Counted from the stretch's first letter, positions 35,099-44,285 are shown. The stretch is DNA of 53,874 nucleotides from an uncultured Gemmatimonadales bacterium (GCA_937919655.1 CALFPJ010000014.1:1-53874), one strand, 5' to 3'. Translations and numbers: made by a program. The notes: generated by a model from the letters alone, not told the origin.

Positions 35099-35851
35099 AT
35101 GGCTGCTCCCGACACGGCTCCGCCGACGCTGGCGACCGAGGATGTGGTACTCGACGCTCAGGGCCTCGTTCGTGAGTATGGGCCGGTTGTGGCTGTGGCG
35201 GGCATCGACCTGACGCTCGGCCCAGGAGAGTTCCTGACCGTGTTCGGACCCAATGGTGCCGGAAAGTCCTCGCTGCTCGGGCTGTTGGCTGGTTCCATGA
35301 GACCGACGCTCGGTAGGGTGTCGGTGCGGGGTCAGCAACTCGACTTCGGTGACGTGAGCTGGCGGCGCCGGATTGGGGTGCTTTCCCACCGTGGCTTTCT
35401 CTACCATGACCTGACGGTCACAGAGAATCTGCGATTCTTCGGACGCCTCTTTGAGCTCACAGACCTCGACCGACGCATACCGGAGCGCCTCGCTCACGTA
35501 GGGCTCAGCGATCGGGCCGGATTCAAGGTTGGGCAGCTCTCACATGGCATGAAGCAACGACTGGCTCTAGCCAGAGCTCTGCTACATGACCCGGATCTGG
35601 TGTTGCTCGATGAGCCTTTCACGGGGCTGGACCCGTCTGCCGCAGCCGTTCTTCGAAAGGTCCTCGTGGGCCTTAAAGATGGGCAGCGCACCGTGGTGAT
35701 GGTGACGCACAACTTGGGCGAAGGCCTCGCGCTCGCGACCCGAGTGGCGATCCAAGCTCGCGGTCGGTTCGTGTGGCAGGGGGGGCGCGACGAAATCGAC
35801 ACCGACAGCTTTGAACGCTTCTACCACGAAGCCGTCGAAGGGCGGCGCTAG
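35099..35851 (+). CDS. ccmA: Heme exporter ATP-binding protein CcmA
   Basis: This is the ABC ATPase that powers release of holo-CcmE together with CcmB and CcmC. The 250-residue protein has Walker A GPNGAGKSS, Q-loop region GVLSHRGFLYHDLTV, the ABC signature LSHGMKQRLALARALL (SHGMKQR instead of SGGQ) and Walker B LVLLDEPF. The ATG at 35099 lies 14 bases after the CcmI-like gene; an earlier frame start at 34997 would read through that gene and is rejected. The stop touches the ccmB GTG start directly. Confidence 0.93.
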   Translation: MAAPDTAPPTLATEDVVLDAQGLVREYGPVVAVAGIDLTLGPGEFLTVFGPNGAGKSSLLGLLAGSMRPTLGRVSVRGQQLDFGDVSWRRRIGVLSHRGFLYHDLTVTENLRFFGRLFELTDLDRRIPERLAHVGLSDRAGFKVGQLSHGMKQRLALARALLHDPDLVLLDEPFTGLDPSAAAVLRKVLVGLKDGQRTVVMVTHNLGEGLALATRVAIQARGRFVWQGGRDEIDTDSFERFYHEAVEGRR

Positions 35852-36529
35852 GTGTCCTACCTTCGCCAGGTGCAGGCGATCGTCTGGAAGGACCTTCTGC
35901 TTGAATTCCGGACCAAGGAGCGGTTGGTCGCGATGGGGGCGTTCGCGGTTTTGTCTGCCGTGCTCTTCAACTATGCGGTCGATAGGACCGCGGTGCGTCC
36001 ACAAGACATCGCGGCAGGTCTCATTTGGATGACGATCGTCTTTGGAGGGCTGTTGGGGGTCGGGCGGACCTTCCACCTGGAAGCTCAAGATGGGGCTTTC
36101 GAGGGGATTCTCATGAGTCCTGCTCCAAAAGATGCAGTGTTTCTTGGGAAGACACTCGCGAACTTCATTCTTCTCTACGTTGTGTCCTTGTTGGTTGTCG
36201 CCGTCTTCATGCTCTTTTTTGGACTTGAACTCGGGGCAAGCCCGGCCGTGCTCGCACTTGTCCTCTGCTTGGGCGTTCTCGGGTTCGTGTCGTTGGGCAC
36301 TCTATTCGCGGCGGTTTCGTCAGGAACAAGGATGGGGGAGACGTTGCTTCCTATTTTAGTTTTCCCGCTACTGGTGCCCATGGTGATTTTCGGGACGGGC
36401 GCGACGGGGCGTCTGCTTGCCTCGAGGCCGGTCGCCGAGGTGGTTGGGGATATTCGCATGCTGGGGGCGTTCGCCGTGATGGCACTCGCCGCCGGTGCAC
36501 TACTTTTCCGATTCGTCGTGGAGGACTGA
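35852..36529 (+). CDS. ccmB: Heme exporter membrane protein CcmB
   Basis: CcmB is the membrane partner of CcmA. The 225-residue protein has six predicted helices. It starts with the characteristic AIVWKDLLLEFRTKERL, followed by FGGLLGVGRTFHLEAQDGAFEGILMSP split by helices, and ends near FRFVVED. GTG 35852 begins immediately after the ccmA stop, and its TGA overlaps the ccmC ATG by one base (TGATG). Confidence 0.93.
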   Translation: MSYLRQVQAIVWKDLLLEFRTKERLVAMGAFAVLSAVLFNYAVDRTAVRPQDIAAGLIWMTIVFGGLLGVGRTFHLEAQDGAFEGILMSPAPKDAVFLGKTLANFILLYVVSLLVVAVFMLFFGLELGASPAVLALVLCLGVLGFVSLGTLFAAVSSGTRMGETLLPILVFPLLVPMVIFGTGATGRLLASRPVAEVVGDIRMLGAFAVMALAAGALLFRFVVED

Positions 36530-37221
36530 TGTCGGTTAGCGGACTTCGGAAAGGGGGCGTGACGCTGACCGCCCTTGGACTGATCGGGTTGGTGGTTATC
36601 TATTGGCTCTCATTTTTTTGGGTCTCCACGGAGATCCGCCAAGGGATCGTTCAGCGCATTTTTTACGTGCACGTGCCGGCGGCGTGGACGACAGGGCTTG
36701 CGTTCGGTATTGCGGCCCTGACGAGCGCCATGTACCTGTGGCTCCGAGATGAGCGCCTCGATCGTGCGGCGGTGTCGGCGGCTGAGGGAGGCATGGTCTT
36801 CGGGGCTATCATGCTCACGACCGGGCCGCTGTGGGGAAAGATCGCCTGGGGGACTTATTGGACTTGGGAACCGCGCCTCACGTTGACGCTGCTCCTCTGG
36901 TTCATCTTTCTCGGCTATTTCATGGTGCGGAGCGCGACCGACAATCCTGAAAAGGGAAAGCGTTTCGCAGCCGTGGTGGCTATCGTCGGCGCACTCGATA
37001 TCCCATTCATTCATTTAAGCGTCATCTGGTTCCGATCACTGCACCCGGCGCCGGTTGTTATAAAGCCGGAGGGCCCGAGTCTCCCCGGTGATATGCTCAC
37101 GTTGCTCCTGGCGAGCTTCGCCGTGTTCACGGTCCTGTTCTTTGGGCTCTTCCTCCTTCGCTACGCCCTCGAAACCGTGCGTGTAGAACTTGACGCTCGC
37201 GCCCGTGAAGTTGCGGCCTAA
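36529..37221 (+). CDS. ccmC: Heme-handling membrane protein CcmC
   Basis: CcmC loads heme onto CcmE. The 230-residue protein has six helices and the WWD signature WGTYWTWEPRLTLTLLLW, with flanking histidine regions FYVHVPAAWT and IPFIHLSVIWFRSLHP, the two expected axial ligands. GlpEGPS near 180 fits the family. ATG 36529 lies in the ccmB stop. Only three bases separate it from the small ccmD-like gene. Confidence 0.94.
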   Translation: MSVSGLRKGGVTLTALGLIGLVVIYWLSFFWVSTEIRQGIVQRIFYVHVPAAWTTGLAFGIAALTSAMYLWLRDERLDRAAVSAAEGGMVFGAIMLTTGPLWGKIAWGTYWTWEPRLTLTLLLWFIFLGYFMVRSATDNPEKGKRFAAVVAIVGALDIPFIHLSVIWFRSLHPAPVVIKPEGPSLPGDMLTLLLASFAVFTVLFFGLFLLRYALETVRVELDARAREVAA

Positions 37222-37224
37222 TCC

Positions 37225-37482
37225 ATGAATCTCATGAAAAAAATCACAGTCGGCTTCCTCTCGGGTGTACTTCTGCTTACAGGGTATTCGGCGCTTGGTG
37301 GTCAAGAAATGACCAACCTGCCGGTCGGTGGCGCCTTGGCCGTGCAGAGCCTGAAGCCTTATTGGCACGTATTCATCGCCTATGCGATCGTCCTCGTGGC
37401 GGTATTGGGGTGGGTCATTTCGATGGGGCGGCGCCTCTCAGCCTTGGAAACGCGACTCGGCGATTCTGCAGAGCATCAGTAA
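37225..37482 (+). CDS. ccmD: CcmD-family small membrane protein
   Basis: The product has 85 residues. An N-terminal hydrophobic segment (KKITVGFLSGVLLLTGYSAL, about 5-24) may be a signal peptide or helix. The CcmD part, YWHVFIAYAIVLVAVLGWVI, is followed by a charged coil RRLSALETRL. CcmD stabilises the CcmABC-CcmE complex. Position at the end of the cluster supports the call. The extra N-terminal segment is longer than in classic CcmD proteins. A terminator-like hairpin follows. Confidence 0.78.
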   Translation: MNLMKKITVGFLSGVLLLTGYSALGGQEMTNLPVGGALAVQSLKPYWHVFIAYAIVLVAVLGWVISMGRRLSALETRLGDSAEHQ

Positions 37483-37502
37483 TCCATTGGGCGCCTCAGA
37501 AA

Positions 37503-37541
37503 CTCTAGCGAGTTTCGCCTCGGGCAGCTGACGCCCGTTTT
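37503..37541 (+). terminator. Terminator of the ccm cluster
   Basis: CGGGC-AGCTGAC-GCCCG (37521-37537) is followed by TTTT. Just before it, GAAACTC-TAGC-GAGTTTC forms another hairpin. Two tandem hairpins 20-60 bases after ccmD fit an intrinsic terminator of moderate strength. Confidence 0.6.
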
Positions 37542-37617
37542 ATAAAAAGTTCACTTCCTTGGGGCGTTCTGGCTTACATGCCTGGGATTATCCGGTCGTA
37601 AATATTTGATTATTGTG

Positions 37618-37646
37618 TTGGCACACTTCTCGCTTGAGCATATCTT
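37618..37646 (+). promoter_or_regulatory. Sigma-70-like promoter before the broken exported-protein gene
   Basis: TTGGCA (37618-37623), a 17-base spacer and TATCTT (37641-37646) match consensus at 5 and 4 of 6 positions, in a locally AT-richer stretch. The Shine-Dalgarno AGGAGG (37702-37707) and ATG 37718 lie downstream. Promoter and ribosome site look intact although the gene is not. Confidence 0.55.
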
Positions 37647-37717
37647 TATCTAGCTTGCGACTGGGTTAGGTAGCTGCCGGAGTCCGCGGGAGGTTTCACT
37701 CAGGAGGCATGCTAATC

Positions 37718-39154
37718 ATGACAACCGTAGGGTTCGGACCCGATGTTTCGTGAGCTTCGCGCTCGCTGCTTTCATCGTTTCACCGTCGCTCGAGGCTCAG
37801 ACCACGACGTAGCCTAGCACGGTTCGGTATGGCTCCGGTATGATCGATATCCCGGTCGCCAGTGTCCTTCCTCACATGACCATCACCGGGACGCATTCCG
37901 GGTTCTTCATGGATCTGGGGCGGACGTTGGAGATCGACGGGGCAGGAAACGGTCTCGCCTTTGGCCCGGGGTACGACAAGTTCTATCAGGACGCCTCGGT
38001 TGCCGTGGGGCTCTTCGATCGGGCAGAGATTGGCGCAACGTTTCAGTCGCTCAACGGAGCCACCTCCGGTGGGAATATCTGGGGCATTTTCGGTCGCGTC
38101 GCACTAATTCAGCCAGCGTACTAGGGTCTCGGCCTCGCAGTTGGCGGGCGTTATGTGATGGCGCCGGACTTCGGAGGTGTGGCGCTACAGCCGAACCGCC
38201 TCGGCTTCCCCGATGACCGTTTCCGGGAGTCGTACACGGGTTTGGCCGACGTGAGCACGGAACTGAGCTTGTACGGTGTAGCTTCGGCTCACGTGCGGGG
38301 TTTTGATCAGGGCTCCTCGCCGGACCACGACTTCACTTTCTCGCTTGGATACGGGACCGGCATGTTGAAGGAAGGGGGCGACCTTTCGTTCTACAACTTT
38401 GCCCATTCGGACGGCTTGTTCTTCGGTTCTGCTGTGCATTTGGGCGTTGGCGATTCCTCCCTGCTCACGTTCATGGGCGAGTACAATGGCTTCGACGTGA
38501 ACGTTGGTGCACAACTTGACCTAAACGGCATTCGCTTGGGGGCTCAGTACCTAGCCGCTAACTATGGCGAGCCGTCGGGTGGATATTTTTCCGAGTATAG
38601 AAAGCCGAAGTGGGGAATCATGGCCTCAATCGCCCTGAATCCCGGCGGCAGCGATGGCATCCTCTCCAAGCCACATCTGATGGCGCGTCCGATGCCGGAC
38701 ACTGTTCGGTTGCCGGCGCCCGCTCCGGACACTGTTCGGATCACCAGGGAAGTTGCCCCGGCCTTACCTGACGGTAACCCAGCGAACGTCTGCCTCGCGA
38801 CCGGTGAGAACGTCCAAGTACGTGTGTCGGCGCCGTGGTGACACATTGGTCGGTCCGAGCCGTGTGACGATCGAGTCGTTACGTCCAGGGGTGGTTTTCG
38901 CCGGAACGTATGCAGGCGCCGTACCTTGGTTCCGCAATGACGAGGCGATCACGTTTGAGACGAGTGGTTATGATAAATCAGGCGAAGAAGCCCGTCTCGA
39001 TTGCGGTCAGATCATGCGCGTCAGTGAGCACATGGGCGTCAGCCTGTTCGCCATGCGCAACGCTGATCGTCCGTTCCAAATGATCTACGTGGCGGTGCGA
39101 CCAGGCGTCTGGCATGGCTACCAGAGTGGTTTGCGGAGGACACGCGGGCAGTAA
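37718..39154 (+). pseudogene. Broken exported protein gene (beta-strand rich, possible outer-membrane protein)
   Basis: ATG 37718 follows AGGAGG, but its frame closes at 37753. The signal peptide continues in the next frame (FVSFALAAFIVSPSLEAQ, ending about 37800). Two in-frame TAG codons follow, at 37810-37812 and 38122-38124, with protein-like sequence on both sides. The long middle part (to 38841) is Gly/Phe/Asp-rich with alternating strands, for example FSLGYGTGMLKEGGDLSFYN, like a beta barrel, then a Pro-rich repeat (PDTVRLPAPAPDTVRI). Near 38835 the frame shifts again and continues as RGDTLVGPSRVTIESL to the TAA at 39154. Four lesions indicate a pseudogene. I do not recognise the family. 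A good promoter and terminator still flank it. Confidence 0.82.
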
Positions 39155-39181
39155 GAGGGCTCGCAGCACTCCGGGAAGTGG

Positions 39182-39218
39182 AGGGCCCGCTCGGCTTTTG
39201 CCGGGCGGGCCCTTTTCC
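39182..39218 (+). terminator. Intrinsic terminator after the broken exported-protein gene
   Basis: AGGGCCCGC-T-CGGC, loop TTTT, then GCCG-G-GCGGGCCCT form a long GC stem with T's (TTTT) at 39213-39216. It lies 28 bases after the last stop. Confidence 0.85.
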
Positions 39219-39253
39219 TTCTGGTACCTCCCATCTGCTTTGGCCAAAGAGCG

Positions 39254-39595
39254 CTACATCGATCTAGCGCTCAGTGCGCGTTCAAGAACGCGATTGCCTG
39301 CGTCGAGCACTGCCATGACGGCGGCCTTCGGCAGGTCGTCCTCCACCTCGCAAGGGGCGGCGCCCAAGAGCTGTTGATGACCGACACCGGATCCGGAATT
39401 CAATCGAGTGACGACGACCCAGCCGTCGAAGGCACGCACGGCCTTCACTCCGACCATTTCTAGTTGGACCGCGTCCCCGGCTGCAGCGAGGGTCGCCGCC
39501 AAAGCGGCCCTTGAGGCGGCCTTAATCACCCCTTGTTTCGTTTCCAATTCCTCAGCCGTCCGCTCGTAGGAAGTCCCAGCCCACTCAAGACTCAC
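39254..39595 (-). CDS. Hypothetical 113-residue protein
   Basis: The GTG-started frame encodes an alpha/beta pattern: SLEWAGTSYERTAEE, a long Ala-rich helix (VIKAASRAALAATLAAAG), strands VQLEMVGVKAVRAF and WVVVTRLN, then LLGAAPCEVEDDLPKAAVMAVLDAGNRVLE. This looks like a genuine folded domain, but I cannot name it. The frame stays open for about 40 codons upstream, with no ATG, GTG or TTG, and that part also reads protein-like (CGRVSVSLEW), so the gene may have lost its 5' end. No Shine-Dalgarno sequence is evident. Confidence 0.5.
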   Translation of the reverse strand: MSLEWAGTSYERTAEELETKQGVIKAASRAALAATLAAAGDAVQLEMVGVKAVRAFDGWVVVTRLNSGSGVGHQQLLGAAPCEVEDDLPKAAVMAVLDAGNRVLERALSARSM

Positions 39596-39760
39596 GGATA
39601 CACGGCCACAATCCGTGGACGGTGGTCTCGCGATGGAGAAATTTAAAGCGCAGACGTGAACGCTCAGTGTGGTGTGGTGGCATAAGTAAGGGCGCGTGTG
39701 GGGCCTAGGGGGGACGCATCAAAGCTGTGGTATTGGGAGAGGAACGCGCAAGCCACTTTC

Positions 39761-39808
39761 TCGGCCCGCCCATGGATCTCTCCTTGGCGGGCCGACTTCT
39801 CTAGTCGG
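39761..39808 (+). promoter_or_regulatory. Two mutually exclusive hairpins upstream of recA
   Basis: TCGGCCCGCC (39761-39770) pairs perfectly with GGCGGGCCGA (39786-39795). CCGACT (39792-39797) can instead pair with AGTCGG (39803-39808). The stems share bases, so only one can form at a time, as in attenuators. No T-run follows directly. The function is unknown. Confidence 0.4.
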
Positions 39809-40024
39809 ACGCGAGCGAACCTCGGCTCGGCAAGAGTCGGGACTGATGCCGTGATACGGCGATCGTTCTCGGACACCGATGCGGTGGCGAGGTGACGCGC
39901 GGACTGACTGTCGAATTGTCATATGCGAATGTCCCGAGACACCATGCCGCTGACCGGGGTAGCGTCCTATCTTGGTGTCTACCCAAGACCGGCGACTGGG
40001 GACTTTCGCTTTATCTTCGGGTTC

Positions 40025-40030
40025 TATACT
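40025..40030 (+). promoter_or_regulatory. Candidate -10 box of recA
   Basis: TATACT lies 50 bases before the recA start. No good -35 box is found 16-18 bases upstream (the sequence there is GACTTTC-like), so recA may depend on an activator or another promoter form. Confidence 0.35.
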
Positions 40031-40079
40031 TTGAAGGCCGAACCCCCGAATTCCGGGGCACTGAGAGGACGGAGGCCAG

Positions 40080-41168
40080 ATGGCAGCGGCGGAAATGACT
40101 GATCAAAAGAAAACAGACCAAAAGCAGAAGGCCCTGGACACTGCCTTGACTCAGATTGAGCGCGCGTACGGCAAAGGCTCGATTATGCGAATGGGCGACG
40201 ACGGATTCGCCCAGAAGATCGAAGCGATTCCGACCGGTGCACTCAACCTCGATGCAGCGATCGGGATCGGCGGTATCCCTCGTGGTCGCATCAGCGAGAT
40301 CTTCGGCCCCGAGTCCTCGGGAAAAACCACCATCTGCCTGCACATCATCGCCAATGCCCAGCGGCTTGGTGGCATCGCCGCGTTCATCGATGCCGAGCAC
40401 GCGCTTGACGTCGGGTACGCCCGCAAACTGGGCGTGGACGTGGACAACCTGCTGGTTTCGCAGCCGGACACTGGTGAGCAGGCGCTTGAGATCGCCGAGG
40501 TCTTGATCCGAAGCAATGCGATCGATGTCGTGGTGATTGACTCTGTGGCGGCGTTGGTACCGCGGGCTGAGATCGAGGGCGAAATGGGCGACACGCACGT
40601 GGGGCTCCAGGCTCGCCTAATGAGTCAGGCGCTCCGAAAGCTTACGGGTGCGGTCGCCCGGTCGCATACGTCGGTCATCTTCACGAACCAGATTCGTGAA
40701 AAGATCGGAGTGATGTTCGGAAGCCCTGAGACGACTTCAGGTGGACGTGCGCTCAAGTTTTATGCGTCTTTGCGCATGGATATTCGGCGCATCGGCGCGA
40801 TCAAGGACGGGCAGGATGTTGTCGGGAACCGCACCCGTGTGAAGGTCGTGAAGAACAAGTGCGCTCCACCGTTTCGGCAGGCGGAGTTCGACATTCAGTA
40901 CAATGAGGGTATCAGCCATGGTGGACTCCTCGTCGATCTCGGTGTTGAGAACAACATTGTCGAGAAGTCCGGATCCTGGTTCTCCTACGGCGATCTACGC
41001 CTTGGACAGGGAAAGGAGAACTCCAAAATCTTCCTCATCGAAAACCCAGATATCGCTCAAGAAATTGAGGTCCGACTGCGCGTGGCGCTCGGCATGGTAG
41101 ACGATGCGGTGACCGAGCCCGCCGTGGTGGACGATGCGGATCTCTCCATGGAGGTCGTTCCCGACTGA
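40080..41168 (+). CDS. recA: Recombinase A
   Basis: RecA forms filaments on single-stranded DNA for recombination and SOS induction. The 362-residue protein has the Walker [10 protein letters not shown], the IDAEHALD segment, [21 protein letters not shown] (split by loop L1) and [21 protein letters not shown] covering loop L2. The C-terminal tail is acidic, ending [12 protein letters not shown]. The ATG has GGAGG five bases upstream. A clear terminator follows. It is monocistronic. Confidence 0.98.
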   Translation: MAAAEMTDQKKTDQKQKALDTALTQIERAYGKGSIMRMGDDGFAQKIEAIPTGALNLDAAIGIGGIPRGRISEIFGPESSGKTTICLHIIANAQRLGGIAAFIDAEHALDVGYARKLGVDVDNLLVSQPDTGEQALEIAEVLIRSNAIDVVVIDSVAALVPRAEIEGEMGDTHVGLQARLMSQALRKLTGAVARSHTSVIFTNQIREKIGVMFGSPETTSGGRALKFYASLRMDIRRIGAIKDGQDVVGNRTRVKVVKNKCAPPFRQAEFDIQYNEGISHGGLLVDLGVENNIVEKSGSWFSYGDLRLGQGKENSKIFLIENPDIAQEIEVRLRVALGMVDDAVTEPAVVDDADLSMEVVPD

Positions 41169-41189
41169 TCCGGTCATCTCCGATCCACG

Positions 41190-41227
41190 AGAGGCCTCGG
41201 ACCATCCCGGTTCGAGGCCTCTTTGTT
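41190..41227 (+). terminator. Intrinsic terminator of recA
   Basis: AGAGGCCTCG (41190-41199) pairs perfectly with CGAGGCCTCT (41213-41222), with a 13-base loop, followed by TTGTT. It lies 21 bases after the recA stop. Confidence 0.85.
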
Positions 41228-41279
41228 CTCCCTGCGCCCCTAATTCTGGCCGCTGGACTTCTGCGACAGAACGCTCGGG

Positions 41280-41302
41280 CCTGCATCCCCGACCGATGCA
41301 GG
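41280..41302 (+). promoter_or_regulatory. Hairpin in the leader region of alaS
   Basis: CCTGCAT and ATGCAGG form a perfect 7-pair stem with a 9-base loop, followed by GTTATTCTT, 62 bases before the alaS start. It might be a weak attenuator or an operator. No T-box features are seen. Confidence 0.3.
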
Positions 41303-41364
41303 GTTATTCTTACCATTATCCAATAGCCAAGAGGCTTTTCCGCGCCGCAGCCCCGCGCAAAATC

Positions 41365-44004
41365 ATGAAGACCGCAGAGATCAGACAGCGATTCCTCGAT
41401 TACTTTCGGGAACGGGGTCACGAAGTGCGCCCGAGTTCTTCGCTCGTGCCTTCCGATGACCCCACATTGCTTTTCACGAATGCCGGAATGGTCCAGTTCA
41501 AGAGCATCTTCCTAGGTCAAGAAGAAGTTCCGTACAACCGAGCCGTCACCTCACAGAAGTGCGTGCGGGCCGGCGGTAAGCACAACGATCTTGAGGAAGT
41601 GGGTCGGACAACGAGACACCACACCTTCTTCGAGATGCTCGGTAACTTCTCGTTCGGTGACTACTTCAAGAAAGACGCGATTCGGCACGCGTGGGAGCTG
41701 CTGACGGAGGTATACGGCCTCGATCCTGAGCGCTTGTTTGCGACGGTACACCATACCGACGATGAAGCGGCTGAACTTTGGGCAATCGATATCGGGCTTC
41801 CCGCCGAACGGATCTTCAGGTTGGGAGACAAGGACAACTTCTGGCAGATGGCGGATACCGGCCCATGCGGCCCGTGCTCCGAACTCCACTACGATCTGCG
41901 CCAGGAACGGACGCCCGTAACGAGCACTGAGGATTTCGTTGAACTCAATGAGTCTGGCATCATCATCGAGCTATGGAATCTCGTCTTCATGCAGTTCGAC
42001 CGGAGCGCCTCCGGGGAGCTGAACCCTCTCCCGTCCCAATCGGTTGACACTGGGGCCGGACTTGAGCGGATCGCCTCGGTGATGCAGGGGGTCGACTCCA
42101 ATTTCCATATCGACCTCTTCGAACCCATGCTGGCTCGCGTGGCCGAGCTGGTGGGTCAACCCTACGACCGGACGTCGGAAGCGGGCGTGAGCTACCGTGT
42201 GCTCGCGGACCATGCGCGCGCGGTTGCGTTCTTGTTGGCGGATGGAGTGTTTCCGTCGAACGAGGGGCGCGGCTACGTCCTGCGGCGGATCCTTCGGCGG
42301 GCGGTGCGGCATGCGTGGCTTCTGGGACGCCGCGAGCCGACACTGGTCGGTGTGGTCGAGGCCGTGATCGACACGATGCGTGAGGCCTACCCTGACCTAG
42401 AAGCCCGACGCGAACACGTCATCCAGACCACTCGGGCCGAAGAGGAACGCTTCCTCTCGACCATCGAAGGCGGTATGGGGCGCTTCGACGAGCTTGTTTC
42501 GGGGACGGGTGGGACCATCCCTGGCGCCGAGGCGTTCAAGTTGTACGACACGTTCGGCTTCCCGCTCGACCTCACGCAGTTGATGGCAGAGGAACGGGGC
42601 TACGACGTGGACGTTGTAGCCTTCCAGGCGGCCCTTGAAGAGCAGCGGGCGCGTTCCAGAGCCGATAGAAAGGCGTCATCCATAGGCATGGATACCGCTG
42701 GCTTGCTCGAAGGATGGTCGACGCTTTCGGAGGAGGCGCAGCGCTTCGTGGGTTATGAGGACCTCGAGGCTAAGACCGTCGTGATTGCGTATCAAGAGAA
42801 TGATGGGACGTTCGGCCTCGTTCTGGAGGACAACCCGTTCTATTTGGAAAGCGGTGGTCAGGTCTCGGACCTAGGGACCGTGCAGGGAGAGGGGTGGAGC
42901 CTTGATGTTCAGACGCTGGCCAAGGTGAGCCATCGAACAGGCTTGTTTGGACCGCTCACAGGGACCTTTCCCGGTGGCGACGGCAGAGTTGAAGTGATCG
43001 CTCGGGTGCCGGAATCTGTGCGCCGAGATACGGTGAGGAATCACACTGCGACGCACCTGTTGCACGCTGCGCTCCGGGAAGTGTTGGGCGAGCATGTCGT
43101 TCAGCGCGGCTCGCTGGTGGCGCCCGACCGTCTGCGATTCGACTTCGCTCATGCCGCCCCCATGACCCACGAGGAGCGAGCCCGCGTTGAGTCGATCGTA
43201 AACGAAGCAGTTTGGGCTGATCATCCGGTGACGATCGAGCAACGTGCCCATGCCGACGCCGTTGCGTCTGGCGCGATGGCCCTGTTCGGGGAGAAGTACG
43301 GCGACGAAGTACGTGTTGTCACCATCCCCGGGGTGAGCATGGAACTGTGTGGCGGGACCCACGCTCGCCATACGGGTGAGATCGGTCTTTTCCGTCTAGT
43401 GAGCGAGTCCGGCGTGGCTGCCGGCGTCCGTCGAGTTGAGGCGCTGACCGGCCGCGGAGCCTTCAATTACTTCAAAGCGCAGGAACAGGCCCTTTCTGAT
43501 GCGGCCACAGTGCTGAAAACCCAGCCTGACAACCTTAGCCATCGCGCGACGCAACTCCTCGAAGAACGTGTCGAGTTGGAGCAGCTGCTCGATGAATTGA
43601 GAGCGCAGGGCGGCTCTGGCGAGACCGAGGTCGTCGTCGAGTCTATCGATGGGCCGGGCGGGACGCTCACCTATCGAGGGGTGAGGCTAAAGGCTCGCAG
43701 TGCCGATGACGCCCGGAACTGGGGGGATCACTTCCTCTCAGGTGGAGGAACTGATGTGGCGGTGCTCGTTGCCGAGATGGCCGGTGAAAAGCACGCTTTG
43801 TTCGCCTTCGCCACGGAGCAAGCGATATCGAGGGGTGTGCGCGCGGACGCTGTGGTACGAGAAGTCGCACAGGTGGTGGGCGGCCGGGGTGGGGGACGTC
43901 CTCACATGGCTCAGGCGGGGGTCGAGGACCCTTCTAGAATCGACGAGGCGCTCCGGTCGGGGATCGACGTGGTCAGCCGACTCTTGGGACAGGACACGAA
44001 GTGA
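41365..44004 (+). CDS. alaS: Alanyl-tRNA synthetase
   Basis: AlaRS charges tRNA-Ala and edits Ser/Gly mischarging. From ATG 41365 the protein has 879 residues, beginning MKTAEIRQRFLDYFRERGHE as the family does; an earlier frame start at 41134 would reach into recA. Motif regions FTNAGMVQFKSIFLGQE, RHHTFFEMLGNFSFGDYF and GAGLERIASVMQG form the catalytic core. The editing domain has HTATHLLHAAL and CGGTHARHTG, the zinc/editing site. A C-Ala domain ends with the glycine-rich GGRGGGRPHMAQAG. The stop overlaps the next start (GTGA). Confidence 0.97.
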   Translation: MKTAEIRQRFLDYFRERGHEVRPSSSLVPSDDPTLLFTNAGMVQFKSIFLGQEEVPYNRAVTSQKCVRAGGKHNDLEEVGRTTRHHTFFEMLGNFSFGDYFKKDAIRHAWELLTEVYGLDPERLFATVHHTDDEAAELWAIDIGLPAERIFRLGDKDNFWQMADTGPCGPCSELHYDLRQERTPVTSTEDFVELNESGIIIELWNLVFMQFDRSASGELNPLPSQSVDTGAGLERIASVMQGVDSNFHIDLFEPMLARVAELVGQPYDRTSEAGVSYRVLADHARAVAFLLADGVFPSNEGRGYVLRRILRRAVRHAWLLGRREPTLVGVVEAVIDTMREAYPDLEARREHVIQTTRAEEERFLSTIEGGMGRFDELVSGTGGTIPGAEAFKLYDTFGFPLDLTQLMAEERGYDVDVVAFQAALEEQRARSRADRKASSIGMDTAGLLEGWSTLSEEAQRFVGYEDLEAKTVVIAYQENDGTFGLVLEDNPFYLESGGQVSDLGTVQGEGWSLDVQTLAKVSHRTGLFGPLTGTFPGGDGRVEVIARVPESVRRDTVRNHTATHLLHAALREVLGEHVVQRGSLVAPDRLRFDFAHAAPMTHEERARVESIVNEAVWADHPVTIEQRAHADAVASGAMALFGEKYGDEVRVVTIPGVSMELCGGTHARHTGEIGLFRLVSESGVAAGVRRVEALTGRGAFNYFKAQEQALSDAATVLKTQPDNLSHRATQLLEERVELEQLLDELRAQGGSGETEVVVESIDGPGGTLTYRGVRLKARSADDARNWGDHFLSGGGTDVAVLVAEMAGEKHALFAFATEQAISRGVRADAVVREVAQVVGGRGGGRPHMAQAGVEDPSRIDEALRSGIDVVSRLLGQDTK

Positions 44005-44285
44005 GCGATGTCCGCCAATGGCTTGCGGGACGACGTCCAGTGCCGCCGATGGCCCTTGAGGCATGGATACCAGCGAGGTCCCCAGAGCTCCTCGCTGGAT
44101 TGACTGAACACGGGGTCCTTGCGCTTGGGAGGGCGAGGCGCAGGCCGGGCCGTGTTCGCGATAGTGCTTTCGATCTCTTGGTGGCGGATGCTCTCCTGAG
44201 CTACGCGTGCGAAGCGGCGCTCGAACTCCCGGATCCAGAACTCGCGCTGCGCCGGATTCTTCTCGCGGCGGCCGCCACCTCGTGA
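44001..44285 (+). CDS. Hypothetical 94-residue protein between alaS and the CpsB-like gene
   Basis: It starts with GTG inside the alaS stop and ends in a GTGA overlap with the next gene, so both junctions show coupling and support a real gene. The sequence is helical with no membrane span: PPMALEAWIPARSPELLAGL, then a basic ALGRARRRPGRVRD and DSAFDLLVADALLSYACEAA. It may be a small regulator or a scaffold. No family is recognised. Confidence 0.65.
   Translation: MSDVRQWLAGRRPVPPMALEAWIPARSPELLAGLTEHGVLALGRARRRPGRVRDSAFDLLVADALLSYACEAALELPDPELALRRILLAAAATS

Larger units (their letters stand above)
39596..40079. other. 484-base region between the hypothetical gene and recA
   Basis: No gene is supported. 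It holds two overlapping hairpins (39761-39808) and a -10-like TATACT close to recA. No standard E. coli or Gram-positive LexA box is recognised. The AT-richer part 39910-39930 (GAATTGTCATATGCGAATG) could hold regulatory sites. Confidence 0.4.

Noticed and set aside
10634..38124. Possible reassignment of TAG to an amino acid, since both damaged genes contain in-frame TAG codons
   Set aside because: Healthy genes here end in TAG (for example pruA, ccmA, ccmF, ispE), and both damaged genes also have frameshifts, so decay explains them better.
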